A stretch of DNA of 64,000 nucleotides from Flavobacterium sp. CFS9 (GCF_041154745.1 NZ_AP031573.1:124001-188000), one strand, 5' to 3'. Positions 18,183 through 26,183 are shown, counted from the first letter of the stretch. Made by a program: numbers and translations. The notes: generated by a model not told the origin, from the sequence alone.

Positions 18183-18695
18183 CTACATCTTCACAAAGAT
18201 GTTAGTATAGTATTTCTTTCCGCTTTTAGGGTCAATCGAAACCGACAAACCAAAATGAGTATAGTCTCCTTCAATATTTGCCTTGTGTCCCGGGCTATCT
18301 AACCAGGCTCTTAAAGCAGCCTCAGAAGTTTTATAATTGTAAGCAACATTTTCACCTACTTTTTTAGCACCTAAAACACTCATGATATTATTGGAACGCG
18401 CAGTAAAATCATTATGATCGACCACATTGTTTTCGATCATGTATTTATTGTGCTCTTCGCACTTAAATGAAACGTGATTGATTCCCTGCAGAGCATTTAG
18501 ACCAATACTTACCCGGTAATTATTGATAAGTTTCATCGATTCGATTTCCGAATCATTGTAATTGTAGTTAGCAACGACAGTCTGGGATGTAGTAGCATTT
18601 TCACTACCTTCTGCACTGTCCGCTGAACAGGAGCTCATTGCAACTAGTAGGGCAACTATTGCAACGAACCTCATGTTACGCATCATCTTTTTCAT
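18183..18695 (-). CDS. CAP (SCP/PR1) domain lipoprotein
   Basis: 170 residues. The N-terminus MKKMMRNMRFVAIVALLVAMSSC is a lipoprotein signal with a plausible lipobox M-S-S-C. The remainder (about 50-170) is a CAP domain: N-N-Y-R-V-S-I-G-L-N-A-L, the H-N-K-Y-M helix, VDHNDFTAR, GENVAYNYKT, AALRAWLDSPGHKANIEGDY and a terminal Y-Y-T-N-I-F-V. The histidine of H-N-D and the S-P-G-H-x-x-N-I motif are the usual cavity residues. Bacterial CAP proteins are extracytoplasmic with mostly unknown ligands. It is a single gene with its own terminator; the 171 bp upstream show no full TANNTTTG match. Confidence 0.9.
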   Translation of the reverse strand: MKKMMRNMRFVAIVALLVAMSSCSADSAEGSENATTSQTVVANYNYNDSEIESMKLINNYRVSIGLNALQGINHVSFKCEEHNKYMIENNVVDHNDFTARSNNIMSVLGAKKVGENVAYNYKTSEAALRAWLDSPGHKANIEGDYTHFGLSVSIDPKSGKKYYTNIFVKM

Positions 18696-18866
18696 AATGA
18701 CATAGTAGTTTAATTTTTAAAGTAGATGTTGGGGCAAATCCTTTAAATATTTATTAAAATAAATTGATCTGTTTCTTTCTCAAACTTATTCAATTTATCG
18801 TTAAACTACAAATAATATCGACAAAATACGCAATAATTTTATAATCAAATGTAATTATCCTACAAG

Positions 18867-19511
18867 CTAAGAAGATAACCTTTCAATCTTCCATGAAAAG
18901 TCAGATTGGCTTTGATAACGAATTCTGTCATGCAATCTATTTGGTCTTCCCTGCCAAAATTCTACCTCTAAAGGAGTTACTAAAAAACCACCCCAATTTT
19001 CAGGTCTCGGAATGTGTTTTCCTTCGAACTCTTTCTCCAGTTTTTTCAAATTTTCTTCCAAAAAAGTTCGAGACGGAATCACTTCGCTTTGCTTCGAAAC
19101 AATCGCTCCCAATTTACTTCCATCGGGGCGAGAATCAAAATAACCATCTGATATGTTCTCTGATGTTTTTACAGCTATTCCTTTTATGATTACCTGGCGT
19201 TCCATCTCCTGCCAGAAAAAAGACAAACAAACATGTGGATTTGCGGCTATCGCCTTCCCTTTTTCCGAATCATAATTGGTATAAAAAATAAAACCTTCCT
19301 CTGAAAATCTCTTTAATAAAACCACTCTTGATTTTGGAAAACCATCCAATCCAATTGTCGATACCGTCATGGCATTAACTTCTCCGCTTGCACCAAAATC
19401 TTCTACCTCATGAAACCATCGGTTAAACAGATTAATTGGGTCTTCGGGAATATTCGTTTCTAATAATTCACTCTTTTCGTAAGATTTTCTATAATTACTT
19501 AAATCGTTCAT
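18867..19511 (-). CDS. pdxH: Pyridoxamine 5'-phosphate oxidase
   Basis: 214 residues from the ATG at 19511, the usual PdxH length. A longer in-frame opening to 19559 runs through word-repeat DNA and is rejected. The sequence begins MNDLSNYRKSYEKSELLE and carries P-x-x-L-F-x-R-W, NAMTVSTIGLDGFPKSRVVLLK, the FMN-binding GFIFYTNYDSEKGKAI, then RPDGSKLGAIVSKQSEVIPSR in short order. It ends with VEFWQGRPNRLHDRIRY, the PdxH C-terminal signature. The enzyme oxidises PNP/PMP to pyridoxal phosphate using FMN. It lies downstream of rnz on the same strand across 77 bp of word-repeat DNA. Confidence 0.95.
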   Translation of the reverse strand: MNDLSNYRKSYEKSELLETNIPEDPINLFNRWFHEVEDFGASGEVNAMTVSTIGLDGFPKSRVVLLKRFSEEGFIFYTNYDSEKGKAIAANPHVCLSFFWQEMERQVIIKGIAVKTSENISDGYFDSRPDGSKLGAIVSKQSEVIPSRTFLEENLKKLEKEFEGKHIPRPENWGGFLVTPLEVEFWQGRPNRLHDRIRYQSQSDFSWKIERLSS

Positions 19512-19588
19512 GATTTTAGATTTTTGATTGCTGACTGTTGATTGCTGATTTTTACACAACGCGTAAATTACATTTTACATTTCACAAC
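19512..19588. repeat. Intergenic word-repeat DNA (GATTGCTGA words)
   Basis: The gap between rnz and pdxH contains gattgctgactg and gattgctgattt, then attacattttacatttcac and acttaaaactcaaaact. It is one of four consecutive repeat-filled gaps in the pdxH-to-pyrR gene run. Confidence 0.45.
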
Positions 19589-20494
19589 TTAAAACTCAAA
19601 ACTCCTCCCGTCATCTCCCAAAAGTGTGTTTGAAAAAACGGTTTCGGCTTCTTCTTTAAAACGTTCGATACCATCATAACGTGTTGAATAATGCCCCAGA
19701 ATTAACTTCTTTGCATTTGCTTTAAGCGCAATTGTTGCCGCTTCTTTTGCGGTTGAGTGTAGCGTTTTCAGTGCCAAAGCGGCTTCTGATTCCAAAAAAG
19801 TAGATTCGTGATACAAAACGTCAACATCCTTAATTATAGGAAGTACGTCTTCGTGATACATTGTATCGGAACAAAATGCATAACTCATTGACGGAATAGG
19901 ATCAAAGGATAGTTCTTTGTTCTTTATTACAGTTCCATCATCAAGTGTAACGTCACCGCCGCCTTTTATTTTTTGAAAATAGGCAGTATGAATATTGTAT
20001 TGCTGAACCGCTTCTACATTTAATTTTCGATCACCGGGTTTTTCCTGAAACAAAAATCCGTTTGTATACACGCGATGCTTCAAAGGAATTGTTTTTACAA
20101 TAACCTTACTGTCTTCAAAAATAACTTCACTTTCTGTTGACTCTAATTCATGAAAAAACAATTTGTAGGTCGTCCAGGATTCCGTCAATTTTAATTGAAG
20201 CAGAATAAGTTCCTTAATCCCTTTTGGTCCGTAAATATGTAAATCGGTCGTTCTTCCCAAAAGAGAAAAAGTAGAAATAGTACCGATTAATCCATAAAGA
20301 TGATCTCCGTGAAGATGCGAAATAAAGATGTGATTTATTTTTGAGAATTTAATCTTATTCTTTCTAAGCTGAACCTGTGTTCCTTCACCACAATCAATTA
20401 AAAATAAACGATTTCGTATTTCTAAAACCTGTGAAGTAGGATTAGTTATTGTTCTGGGAGTTGCGGCATAACAGCCTAATATGGTTAATTTCAA
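19589..20494 (-). CDS. rnz: Ribonuclease Z (tRNA 3'-end endonuclease)
   Basis: 301 residues, metallo-beta-lactamase fold. It begins MKLTILGCYAATPRTITNPTSQ; the zinc motif is ISHLHGDHLYGL (H-x-H-x-D-H) near residue 60. C-terminal metal ligands lie in AFCSDT, LYHESTFL and LILGHYSTRY. Length and motifs match the short-form RNase Z that cleaves tRNA precursors after the discriminator base. An odd feature is P-R-T-I-T-N near the N-terminus in place of the more usual P-x-x-x-R-N, normal in Flavobacteria as far as I recall. It follows the STAS-like gene on the same strand with 95 bp of word-repeat DNA between. Confidence 0.95.
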   Translation of the reverse strand: MKLTILGCYAATPRTITNPTSQVLEIRNRLFLIDCGEGTQVQLRKNKIKFSKINHIFISHLHGDHLYGLIGTISTFSLLGRTTDLHIYGPKGIKELILLQLKLTESWTTYKLFFHELESTESEVIFEDSKVIVKTIPLKHRVYTNGFLFQEKPGDRKLNVEAVQQYNIHTAYFQKIKGGGDVTLDDGTVIKNKELSFDPIPSMSYAFCSDTMYHEDVLPIIKDVDVLYHESTFLESEAALALKTLHSTAKEAATIALKANAKKLILGHYSTRYDGIERFKEEAETVFSNTLLGDDGRSFEF

Positions 20495-20589
20495 TTTTAC
20501 TGTTTATTCGTTTATTTGATAAATCGTTTAATCGGCTAAAACTAATTTAAATCGATTAAACAGTTAACCGAATAAACAATTAAACTTAT
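20495..20589. repeat. Intergenic word-repeat hairpin (GTTTAATCG/GTTTATTCG words)
   Basis: The gap between the STAS-like gene and rnz. The left arm has gtttattcgtttatttg and cgtttaatcg; the right arm has cgattaaacagttaaccg and aataaacaattaaac, so the whole gap can fold into an imperfect hairpin. The same words fill the pyrR-pyrB gap (22018-22202). Confidence 0.55.
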
Positions 20590-20922
20590 TTAAAAACCAA
20601 GGTCTCTTTCGATTTCCTCCATTTCGATAATATCATGTGCTTCCAAAAGTGACGGAACAACGACTAATTTATCTGAAATGGCATTAAAGTCAAGATCAGA
20701 AACTACTATTACAAATGATTTTTTGGCTTTCTTCTGCTGCTTGGCCAGAGGTAAAAAAAGTTCCACCTCTTTTTCCGAAACATCACTATCTGCTGATAAA
20801 TCGATTATAATATTTTGCTTTTCAAAGGTTTTAAACTGTTGCGTTACTCTTTCTAAAAAAGCATTAAAATCCCCCTGAGTATCTTTAATTGTAACGGTAT
20901 GTCCTTTTTGATCTACTTTCAT
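20590..20922 (-). CDS. Small conserved STAS-like protein of unknown function
   Basis: 110 residues, soluble, no signal. The pattern (strand VKVDQKGHTVTIKD, amphipathic helix with FLERVTQQFKTF, strand NIIIDLS, helix around VSEKEVELFLPLAKQQKKAKKS, strand FVIVVSDLDF, then LVVVPSLLEAHDIIEMEEIERDLGF) resembles a STAS/SpoIIAA-like alpha/beta fold; T-x-x-E-A-x-D-x-I-E-M-E-E-I-E-R-D-L at the end is typical of such proteins beside rnz in Flavobacteria. No phosphorylatable serine signature is obvious. It precedes rnz and follows pyrB. Function is unknown; an accessory role to rnz is only a linkage guess. Confidence 0.7.
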   Translation of the reverse strand: MKVDQKGHTVTIKDTQGDFNAFLERVTQQFKTFEKQNIIIDLSADSDVSEKEVELFLPLAKQQKKAKKSFVIVVSDLDFNAISDKLVVVPSLLEAHDIIEMEEIERDLGF

Positions 20923-20974
20923 TTTTATACTATATACACTTCTGATTTGAAAAGCTAAGGTACGAAGTTTTTTT

Positions 20975-21086
20975 AGTTCTCGGGAGCAGTTCTCAGTTTT
21001 CGGTCACAGTTCTCAGTTTTCAGTCGCGGCATCCAGTCTTAACTGAACGGTTTGAAAACTGCGACCAAAAACTGAAAACTATATCA
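20975..21086. repeat. Intergenic word-repeat hairpin (CAGTTTTCAGT words)
   Basis: The gap between pyrB and the STAS-like gene. The left half carries cagttctcagttttcggtc, then cagttctcagttttcagtc. The right half carries tttgaaaactgcgacc and aaaaactgaaaact, partly complementary to the left words. No coding potential. Confidence 0.55.
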
Positions 21087-21087
21087 A

Positions 21088-22017
21088 TTATTGCTGAATC
21101 TTAGAAGCCAGCAAATAAATCACCGCCATTCTGATCGCTACTCCGTTTTCAACCTGGTTCAAAATCACGGAATGATCAGAGTCAGCCACTTCAGAAGTAA
21201 TCTCCACTCCCCTGTTAATTGGTCCAGGGTGCATGATTACGATTTCTTTTCCTAGAGAATCCAATAAGGGTTTATCTACTCCATATTGCTGTGCATATTC
21301 ACGTGTAGAAGGAAAAAAGTTCACATCCATACGTTCGTTCTGAACACGAAGCATGTTAGCAACATCGCACCACTCTAAAGCTTTACGTAAATTTGGTTCA
21401 ACTGTAACACCTAGTGATTCAATGTATCTTGGAATCAGTGTTTTTGGTCCGCAAACTTTTACCTCAGCGCCTTGCATCTTCAAAGCATATATGTTTGACA
21501 AAGCTACTCTCGAATGCAGAATATCTCCTACGATAACCACTTTTTTTCCGGCTACATCGCCTAATTTTTCTCTAATCGAATAACTGTCTAATAAAGCCTG
21601 AGTTGGGTGTTCGTGTGCTCCGTCTCCGGCATTCACAATACTGGCTTTGACATTTTTGGATAAAAAATAAGCCGCTCCGGGATTGGAGTGGCGCATTACA
21701 ACCATATCCACTTTCATCGAAAGGATATTATTTACAGTATCAATAAGAGTCTCTCCTTTTTTAACTGAAGACTGGGCTGCCGAAAAACTAATCACATCAG
21801 CCGATAATCTTTTTTGTGCCAATTCGAAGGAAAGTTTTGTTCTCGTACTGTTTTCGAAGAAAATATTGGCAATGGTAATATCTCGTAATGAAGGAACTTT
21901 TTTAATAGGTCTGTTAATGACTTCTTTAAAATGATCGGCCGTTTCAAAAATCAGGTTAATATCATTCTCGTTGATATATTTGATTCCTAATAAATGATCT
22001 ACGCTTAATTCTTTCAT
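21088..22017 (-). CDS. pyrB: Aspartate carbamoyltransferase, catalytic chain
   Basis: 309 residues. Carbamoyl-phosphate loop ANIFFENSTRTKLSFELAQK near residue 53 and the H-E-H-P-T-Q-A-L-L-D motif near 136 are diagnostic. The aspartate-binding domain ends with VIMHPGPINRGVEI, the catalytic H-P-x-P-x-x-R-G segment. The enzyme makes carbamoyl aspartate, the committed step of pyrimidine synthesis. There is no pyrI in the window. pyrR lies upstream on the same strand, as in many bacteria where PyrR controls pyr genes. The 185-bp gap between them is word-repeat DNA, not a recognisable attenuator. Confidence 0.96.
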   Translation of the reverse strand: MKELSVDHLLGIKYINENDINLIFETADHFKEVINRPIKKVPSLRDITIANIFFENSTRTKLSFELAQKRLSADVISFSAAQSSVKKGETLIDTVNNILSMKVDMVVMRHSNPGAAYFLSKNVKASIVNAGDGAHEHPTQALLDSYSIREKLGDVAGKKVVIVGDILHSRVALSNIYALKMQGAEVKVCGPKTLIPRYIESLGVTVEPNLRKALEWCDVANMLRVQNERMDVNFFPSTREYAQQYGVDKPLLDSLGKEIVIMHPGPINRGVEITSEVADSDHSVILNQVENGVAIRMAVIYLLASKIQQ

Positions 22018-22202
22018 CTTTATTGTTTAATTGTTTATTTGTTTAATCGTTTTACTGTTCAATCGTTTATTTTTTTAACCGTTTAATCGTCTTCTTTGCG
22101 ATCCAACGTTTAACTGATTTAACAGTTCAACTTTTTTAATTTCTTTAATCATTTAATCGTTTGGGTTTTCCGATTAAACAATTAACCGGTTAACCGATTA
22201 AA
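22018..22202. repeat. Intergenic word-repeat DNA (GTTTAATCGTTTA words) between pyrR and pyrB
   Basis: Nearly the whole gap is made of gtttaatcg, gtttattt, gtttaactg and ttaaccg words. The right end (cgattaaacaattaacc, ggttaaccgattaaac) is complementary to the left end. The same family occurs at 20495-20589. Confidence 0.6.
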
Positions 22203-22742
22203 CTAATTTGTCACTAAATGAACAACATCTTCACCATCATTCTCTTTCCAGCTCACTTTTACTTTTTCGCCATTAATAGCATCGACCTGACGGCCGCGAT
22301 AATCGGGTTGAATTGGTAAATTACGGCTAAAACGTCGGTCAATTAAAACTAACAATTCAATTTCTGAAGGTCTTCCAAAAGACTGAATAGCTGTTAATGC
22401 GGAACGAATGCTTCGTCCGGTAAACAAAACGTCATCAATAAAAATGACTTTTTTATTTTCGACTATAAAATTGATTTGGGTTTTATTTGCTTCAAGCGGT
22501 TTATCCGTACGGCGGAAATCGTCTCTAAAAAAGGTGATATCCAAATAACCCAGAGAAATTTCGGGTGTCTTGTACTCGCTTTCTAATATCTGTTTCAGAC
22601 GTTCGGCTAAAAAAACACCTCTTGGCTGAATTCCGATTAAAATAGTATCTGAAAAATCAAGATGTTTTTCGATTAACTGACAAGCCAAACGATGGAGTAT
22701 GATAGTAACTTCTTTTGAATTAAGTAATACTTTTTGGCTCAT
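22203..22742 (-). CDS. pyrR: PyrR, uracil phosphoribosyltransferase / pyrimidine operon regulator
   Basis: 179 residues from the ATG at 22742. An upstream in-frame start at 22769 would lie inside the -7 box and is rejected. It is a type I phosphoribosyltransferase with the PRPP loop VIFIDDVLFTGRSIRSAL near residue 95. It also has GIQPRGVFLAERL and the PyrR-specific LVLIDRRFSRNLPIQPDYRG, then W-K-E-N-D-G-E-D near the end. In Gram-positives PyrR binds pyr mRNA; in Bacteroidetes the regulatory role is less clear and the UPRT activity may dominate. It heads a same-strand run with pyrB. Confidence 0.93.
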   Translation of the reverse strand: MSQKVLLNSKEVTIILHRLACQLIEKHLDFSDTILIGIQPRGVFLAERLKQILESEYKTPEISLGYLDITFFRDDFRRTDKPLEANKTQINFIVENKKVIFIDDVLFTGRSIRSALTAIQSFGRPSEIELLVLIDRRFSRNLPIQPDYRGRQVDAINGEKVKVSWKENDGEDVVHLVTN

Positions 22743-22766
22743 AATTAAGTATAATGTTTGGTTGGG

Positions 22767-22774
22767 CAAATATA
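22767..22774 (-). promoter_or_regulatory. -7 promoter element (TATATTTG) of pyrR
   Basis: Minus-strand TATATTTG, a full TANNTTTG match, 24 nt upstream of the ATG at 22742. No convincing -33 TTTG. The rest of 22743-23068 holds divergent promoter DNA and no gene. Confidence 0.5.
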
Positions 22775-22989
22775 CAAAATCAGAATTTATTTGTTGTCTC
22801 TTTCTAAATACAAATATTTGAATAAATTTTTAGCGTTGTAATACCACAAAGCATTCTTTTTAAATTCAGCAGGAATGAATAGCGATAAATTAAAATTCAT
22901 TGCTCATGAAACAACATTAAGTTAAGAAAACCTTTCGTACAACATGATCGGCGTAACTTAATTTAATCAAGTACTTTTTGCTATTTTAT

Positions 22990-22997
22990 TATATTTG
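22990..22997 (+). promoter_or_regulatory. -7 promoter element (TATATTTG) upstream of a Crp/Fnr gene
   Basis: Plus-strand TATATTTG matches TANNTTTG and lies 71 nt before the start at 23069. No -33 element at regular spacing. Confidence 0.45.
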
Positions 22998-23068
22998 ACA
23001 AACCAAAACAAACTTACCTATTCTTCTCACCCCATATCGTCTTTAAAAATCGAATACGTACCGAAAAA

Positions 23069-23635
23069 ATGAATTCTTATCTCACAAAAATAGATACTTT
23101 TATAGGCAGTCTTGATCAAGAAACCTTAGCCGTTTTAAATAGCATCTCAACTACCAGGACTTTAAAAAAAGGAGAATTTTTATTACAGCAAGATGAAATT
23201 TGCAGTAAAAGTTACTTTATAGAAGAAGGGATTGTCAGAAAGTACTATCTCGATGATGGAAAAGAAATCACTACAGAATTATATTTTAAAGATGATATCG
23301 CGGTATCTTTTAATAGTTATTGTCTGCAAAAGCCAAGTAAAGAATTCATTCAGGCCGTCACAGACATCACTATTTCACAAACTGACTATAAAGGATTTCA
23401 GAATGCAAAAAAGCAATTCCCAAAATTGACAGAATTAGATTTGATGCTTACTGAATATTATGCAATTTGGCTGGAAGACCGCTTGTTTCAGTTTCGCACA
23501 CTGGATGCTAAGACCCGCTATCTTAAATTAATTAAAGAACATTCGCATATTATCAAAAACATCCAGCTTACGCATATTGCTTCTTATCTTGGAATATCTT
23601 TAGAAACTCTAAGCAGAATCCGATCCAAAATTTAA
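23069..23635 (+). CDS. Crp/Fnr family transcriptional regulator
   Basis: 188 residues. The N-terminal cNMP-binding-like jelly roll contains TLKKGEFLLQQDEICSKSYF and E-E-G-I-V-R-K-Y-Y. The C-terminal helix-turn-helix reads LTHIASYLGISLETLSRIRSK. The recognition helix E-T-L-S-R closely matches the E-T-I-S-R of FNR, which reads TTGAT half-sites, but no Fe-S cysteine cluster of the FNR kind is present (one early Cys only). It is followed after 7 bp by the perfect 18-bp palindrome ATTTGACTTAAGTCAAAT and then the DUF418 gene, the likely target. Confidence 0.88.
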   Translation: MNSYLTKIDTFIGSLDQETLAVLNSISTTRTLKKGEFLLQQDEICSKSYFIEEGIVRKYYLDDGKEITTELYFKDDIAVSFNSYCLQKPSKEFIQAVTDITISQTDYKGFQNAKKQFPKLTELDLMLTEYYAIWLEDRLFQFRTLDAKTRYLKLIKEHSHIIKNIQLTHIASYLGISLETLSRIRSKI

Positions 23636-23642
23636 ATCTATT

Positions 23643-23660
23643 ATTTGACTTAAGTCAAAT
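23643..23660. promoter_or_regulatory. Candidate Crp/Fnr operator, perfect 18-bp palindrome
   Basis: ATTTGACTTAAGTCAAAT is a perfect palindrome containing TTGAC-N4-GTCAA, close to the FNR box TTGAT-N4-ATCAA. It begins 8 bp after the regulator's stop. Its centre lies 29.5 bp before a -7-like box (GACATTTG, 23681-23688) of the DUF418 gene, the geometry of a class II activator site. Confidence 0.7.
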
Positions 23661-23680
23661 TTCCCGTGATTTATCATTTC

Positions 23681-23688
23681 GACATTTG
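23681..23688 (+). promoter_or_regulatory. Candidate weak -7 element (GACATTTG) of the DUF418 gene
   Basis: Seven of eight positions agree with TANNTTTG (first T replaced by G). It lies 19 nt before the ATG at 23708 and 29.5 bp from the palindrome centre. A weak core box is expected at an activator-dependent promoter. Confidence 0.4.
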
Positions 23689-23707
23689 TTTCATAAAATA
23701 TAAAAAA

Positions 23708-24784
23708 ATGAAACAAAGAATTATAGGATTTGACCTGGCAAGGGCATATGCCATCTTCGGAATGTTTATTGTTAATTTCAATATGGTTTTTGGTTCTCAT
23801 AACGACCAAAGTACCATTGCACAATTTATGTCTCTTTTTAGCGGCAACTCAAGCTCTGTTTTTGTAATACTGGCCGGAATGGGTATTGCACTTATGACCA
23901 ACAGACTTGAATATACTACTGCCGAGAAAAACAAGCTGAGAAATACCATCCTCAAACGAGCTGTTTTTTTATTTGTCATTGGACTTTTGCTTAACCTGGT
24001 GTGGCCTGCCGATATTTTGCATTTTTACGGTTGCTACATGTCCATAACTGCTTTTATAATATTTTTAGACAAAAGGTTTTTTCTGTTTCTGGCGACTGTG
24101 GCTGTCCTTAGTTTTCACTTTTTAATTTTTTTCATCCCCTATGAAACAGGCTGGAACATTGCCACTTTTCAATACAAAGATTTTTATACCGTGAACGGGT
24201 TTATCAGAAATACTTTTTACAATGGCTGGAATGCTGTATTCCCCTGGATTGCTTATTTTCTTTTAGGAATGTATCTCGGAAGACTAAACTGGACCAACAT
24301 CAAAATACAGAAGAAAATGTTTGTGATTGGGCTTTTGATATATGTAACGATAGCATTATTACAATTATTCTCAAGCCAATTTGTGCTTTCAGAGAATTTA
24401 CATTTATTCATCAACGCCGATTATCTCCCTCCATACCTCCCTTTCATATTAAGTACATCCGGATTTGCTCTGATGGTGATAGCCTTCTTTATGTATATCG
24501 GAGAAAAAAACATCAGCAATCGATATATCCAAAATTTTGCACCAACAGGTCAAATGACGCTAACACACTATATTTCACATCTTACTATTGGAATCATTTT
24601 ATTTGCTGTGTTGATGAACAAAGATTTAGCTGAAAATCTGGCGGATCAGGAAGCAACAAAGCCAATTTACATTTTACTATATTCAATTGCGTATTTTGTA
24701 ATCAGTTACTACTTTAGTAAACTTTGGTCAAGACACTTTAAGAATGGTCCATTTGAAGCCCTTATGCGAAAAATAACCCACTAA
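23708..24784 (+). CDS. DUF418/YeiB family polytopic membrane protein
   Basis: 358 residues from the ATG at 23708; an upstream GTG at 23666 adds only an unlikely extension across the promoter. It has about nine or ten hydrophobic segments. The N-terminus RIIGFDLARAYAIFGMFIVN is the start of acyltransferase-like DUF418/DUF1624 proteins. The C-terminus has the DUF418 hallmarks APTGQMTLTHYISHLTIG and F-K-N-G-P-F-E-A-L-M-R-K-I-T. Biochemical activity is unknown in most members; an acyl-transfer role is suspected from the fold. The Crp/Fnr gene immediately upstream, with the palindrome between, suggests single-gene control. Confidence 0.85.
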   Translation: MKQRIIGFDLARAYAIFGMFIVNFNMVFGSHNDQSTIAQFMSLFSGNSSSVFVILAGMGIALMTNRLEYTTAEKNKLRNTILKRAVFLFVIGLLLNLVWPADILHFYGCYMSITAFIIFLDKRFFLFLATVAVLSFHFLIFFIPYETGWNIATFQYKDFYTVNGFIRNTFYNGWNAVFPWIAYFLLGMYLGRLNWTNIKIQKKMFVIGLLIYVTIALLQLFSSQFVLSENLHLFINADYLPPYLPFILSTSGFALMVIAFFMYIGEKNISNRYIQNFAPTGQMTLTHYISHLTIGIILFAVLMNKDLAENLADQEATKPIYILLYSIAYFVISYYFSKLWSRHFKNGPFEALMRKITH

Positions 24785-24991
24785 CTAAATTTTACTGAAC
24801 CCAGCGCCCAATCATCTTGAACCTGACATAAACTGTCCAAAAAACATCCTTTGAAGCTAGAGATTGAACTAAAAGTTTACATCAAAAAAACTTTTTTCCT
24901 TCCTTCAATTTAAAATTATACTTTAGCAGTAGAACATCTTAAAAAAGTCCCGTAAACTTATTCTTTATGGAGCAAAAACAGAATTAAAACG

Positions 24992-25633
24992 ATGGATAAA
25001 TACAAGGAAACTTTCGAAACCTGGGATAAAATTGCGACTCTTTATCAAAGTAAATTCATGGATTTAAATCTGTACAATGAAACTTATGACTTTTTTTGTG
25101 ATGTTTTAAAAAACGAACAGATCCATATCTTTGAAATTGGTTGTGGCCCCGGAAATATCACAAAGTACTTATTATCAAAGAAAACCAATTTAAAAATCTG
25201 GGGTATTGACATTGCACCCAACATGATTGAATTAGCACAAAAGAACAATCCTTCTGCCAGGTTTGAAGTAATGGACACGCGAAACCTCAACAAAGTAAAT
25301 CAAAAATTTAATGCTATCATCTGCGGTTTTTGTTTACCCTATTTATCTGAGGAAGATTGTTCGAAACTAATCTGCGACGCTGAGAAGATGCTTTGTCCTA
25401 ACGGTATTTTTTATCTTAGTTTTGTTGAAGGACAATCCTCTGAATCAGGTTTCATTTCGGGAAGTACTGGAGACCGAACCTATTTTTACTATCATAGTTT
25501 AAAGTATATCGAAAAACAACTTTTTGCAAATAATTTCAAGATCATTCAATTGTTTGAGATCAAATATCCAAAATCTGAAAATACTGAAATCCATACGATA
25601 CTAATTGCTCAAAAAAATGAACGAAATCATTGA
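24992..25633 (+). CDS. Class I SAM-dependent methyltransferase
   Basis: 213 residues. SAM motif I is IFEIGCGPGNITKYLL near residue 45, motif II W-G-I-D-I-A-P-N-M, motif III FEVMDTRNL, then an I-I-C-G-F-C-L-P-Y strand. The fold is complete but the substrate is not apparent; the best general match is the Methyltransf_25/UbiE-like group. Its last 17 nt overlap the next Crp/Fnr gene, so the two are probably translationally coupled. Upstream 24785-24991 has a TACTTTAG at the end of a T-rich run, one mismatch from TANNTTTG, and no other gene. Confidence 0.88.
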   Translation: MDKYKETFETWDKIATLYQSKFMDLNLYNETYDFFCDVLKNEQIHIFEIGCGPGNITKYLLSKKTNLKIWGIDIAPNMIELAQKNNPSARFEVMDTRNLNKVNQKFNAIICGFCLPYLSEEDCSKLICDAEKMLCPNGIFYLSFVEGQSSESGFISGSTGDRTYFYYHSLKYIEKQLFANNFKIIQLFEIKYPKSENTEIHTILIAQKNERNH

Positions 25634-26126
25634 ACTTTCTGAAAAAACAATAACCCTAAACAGAAATGAATTTCTTAAAGTAAAAGGCAGTATGGACGAT
25701 ACTATTTACTTTGTAGAAAGCGGCAGTCTGCGTCTTTTTGTTCTGGATGATGACGATGAGGAACAAATCATTCGATTTGGCTACCGGCAAAATTTAATTG
25801 TGTCGCTGGATTCTTTCTTAACCGGAAAACCTTCTAATTTGTGTATTCAGGCGATTAAAAAAACAGTTGTAAAGGTTATAACAAAGAAACAAATCGATCA
25901 GTTTTTAAAAATTGAAGCCAATAAAAACCTATGGATTTCTATTTTAGAAAACTTAGTAGTGCAGCAAATGGAACGTGAAATTGACATTTTAACCAACTCT
26001 CCAAAAGAACGATACCGAAGAGTTTTAATGAGAAGTCCGCAGCTTTTTCAGGAAGTCCCGAACAAACACATTGCCAACTATCTAAGAATGACACCCGAGA
26101 CTTTATCAAGATTAAAAAAGTCTTGA
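25617..26126 (+). CDS. Crp/Fnr family transcriptional regulator
   Basis: 169 residues from the ATG at 25617, which lies inside the end of the methyltransferase gene; a TTG at 25605 is an alternative. The jelly-roll domain (TLNRNEFLKVKGSMDDTIYF, V-E-S-G-S-L-R-L-F) is shorter at its N-terminus than in the other two Crp/Fnr proteins here. The C-terminal helix-turn-helix is HIANYLRMTPETLSRLKKS, again with the FNR-like E-T-L-S-R. Its TGA overlaps TTGAC-N4-ATCAA (26123-26136), placed upstream of the DinB-like gene. Confidence 0.85.
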   Translation: MNEIIELSEKTITLNRNEFLKVKGSMDDTIYFVESGSLRLFVLDDDDEEQIIRFGYRQNLIVSLDSFLTGKPSNLCIQAIKKTVVKVITKKQIDQFLKIEANKNLWISILENLVVQQMEREIDILTNSPKERYRRVLMRSPQLFQEVPNKHIANYLRMTPETLSRLKKS

Positions 26127-26136
26127 CTTCGATCAA
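26123..26136. promoter_or_regulatory. Candidate Crp/Fnr operator TTGAC-TTCG-ATCAA
   Basis: An FNR-box-like inverted repeat (TTGAC and, on the other strand, TTGAT half-sites, 4-nt spacer) overlapping the regulator's own stop codon. Its centre lies 29.5 bp before the -7-like AAACTTTG (26159-26166), which is 17 nt from the ATG of the DinB-like gene. Confidence 0.55.
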
Positions 26137-26183
26137 TATTTTTCAGCAAAACATTTTGAAACTTTGTTTGAAAAATTAAACCT

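Noticed and set aside
19512..19559. 16-residue N-terminal extension of PdxH
   Set aside because: Encoded by word-repeat DNA; the 214-residue form matches family length.
21000..22202. A PyrR-responsive attenuator before pyrB
   Set aside because: The gap is word-repeat DNA; I see no PyrR-binding loop or terminator/antiterminator pair.
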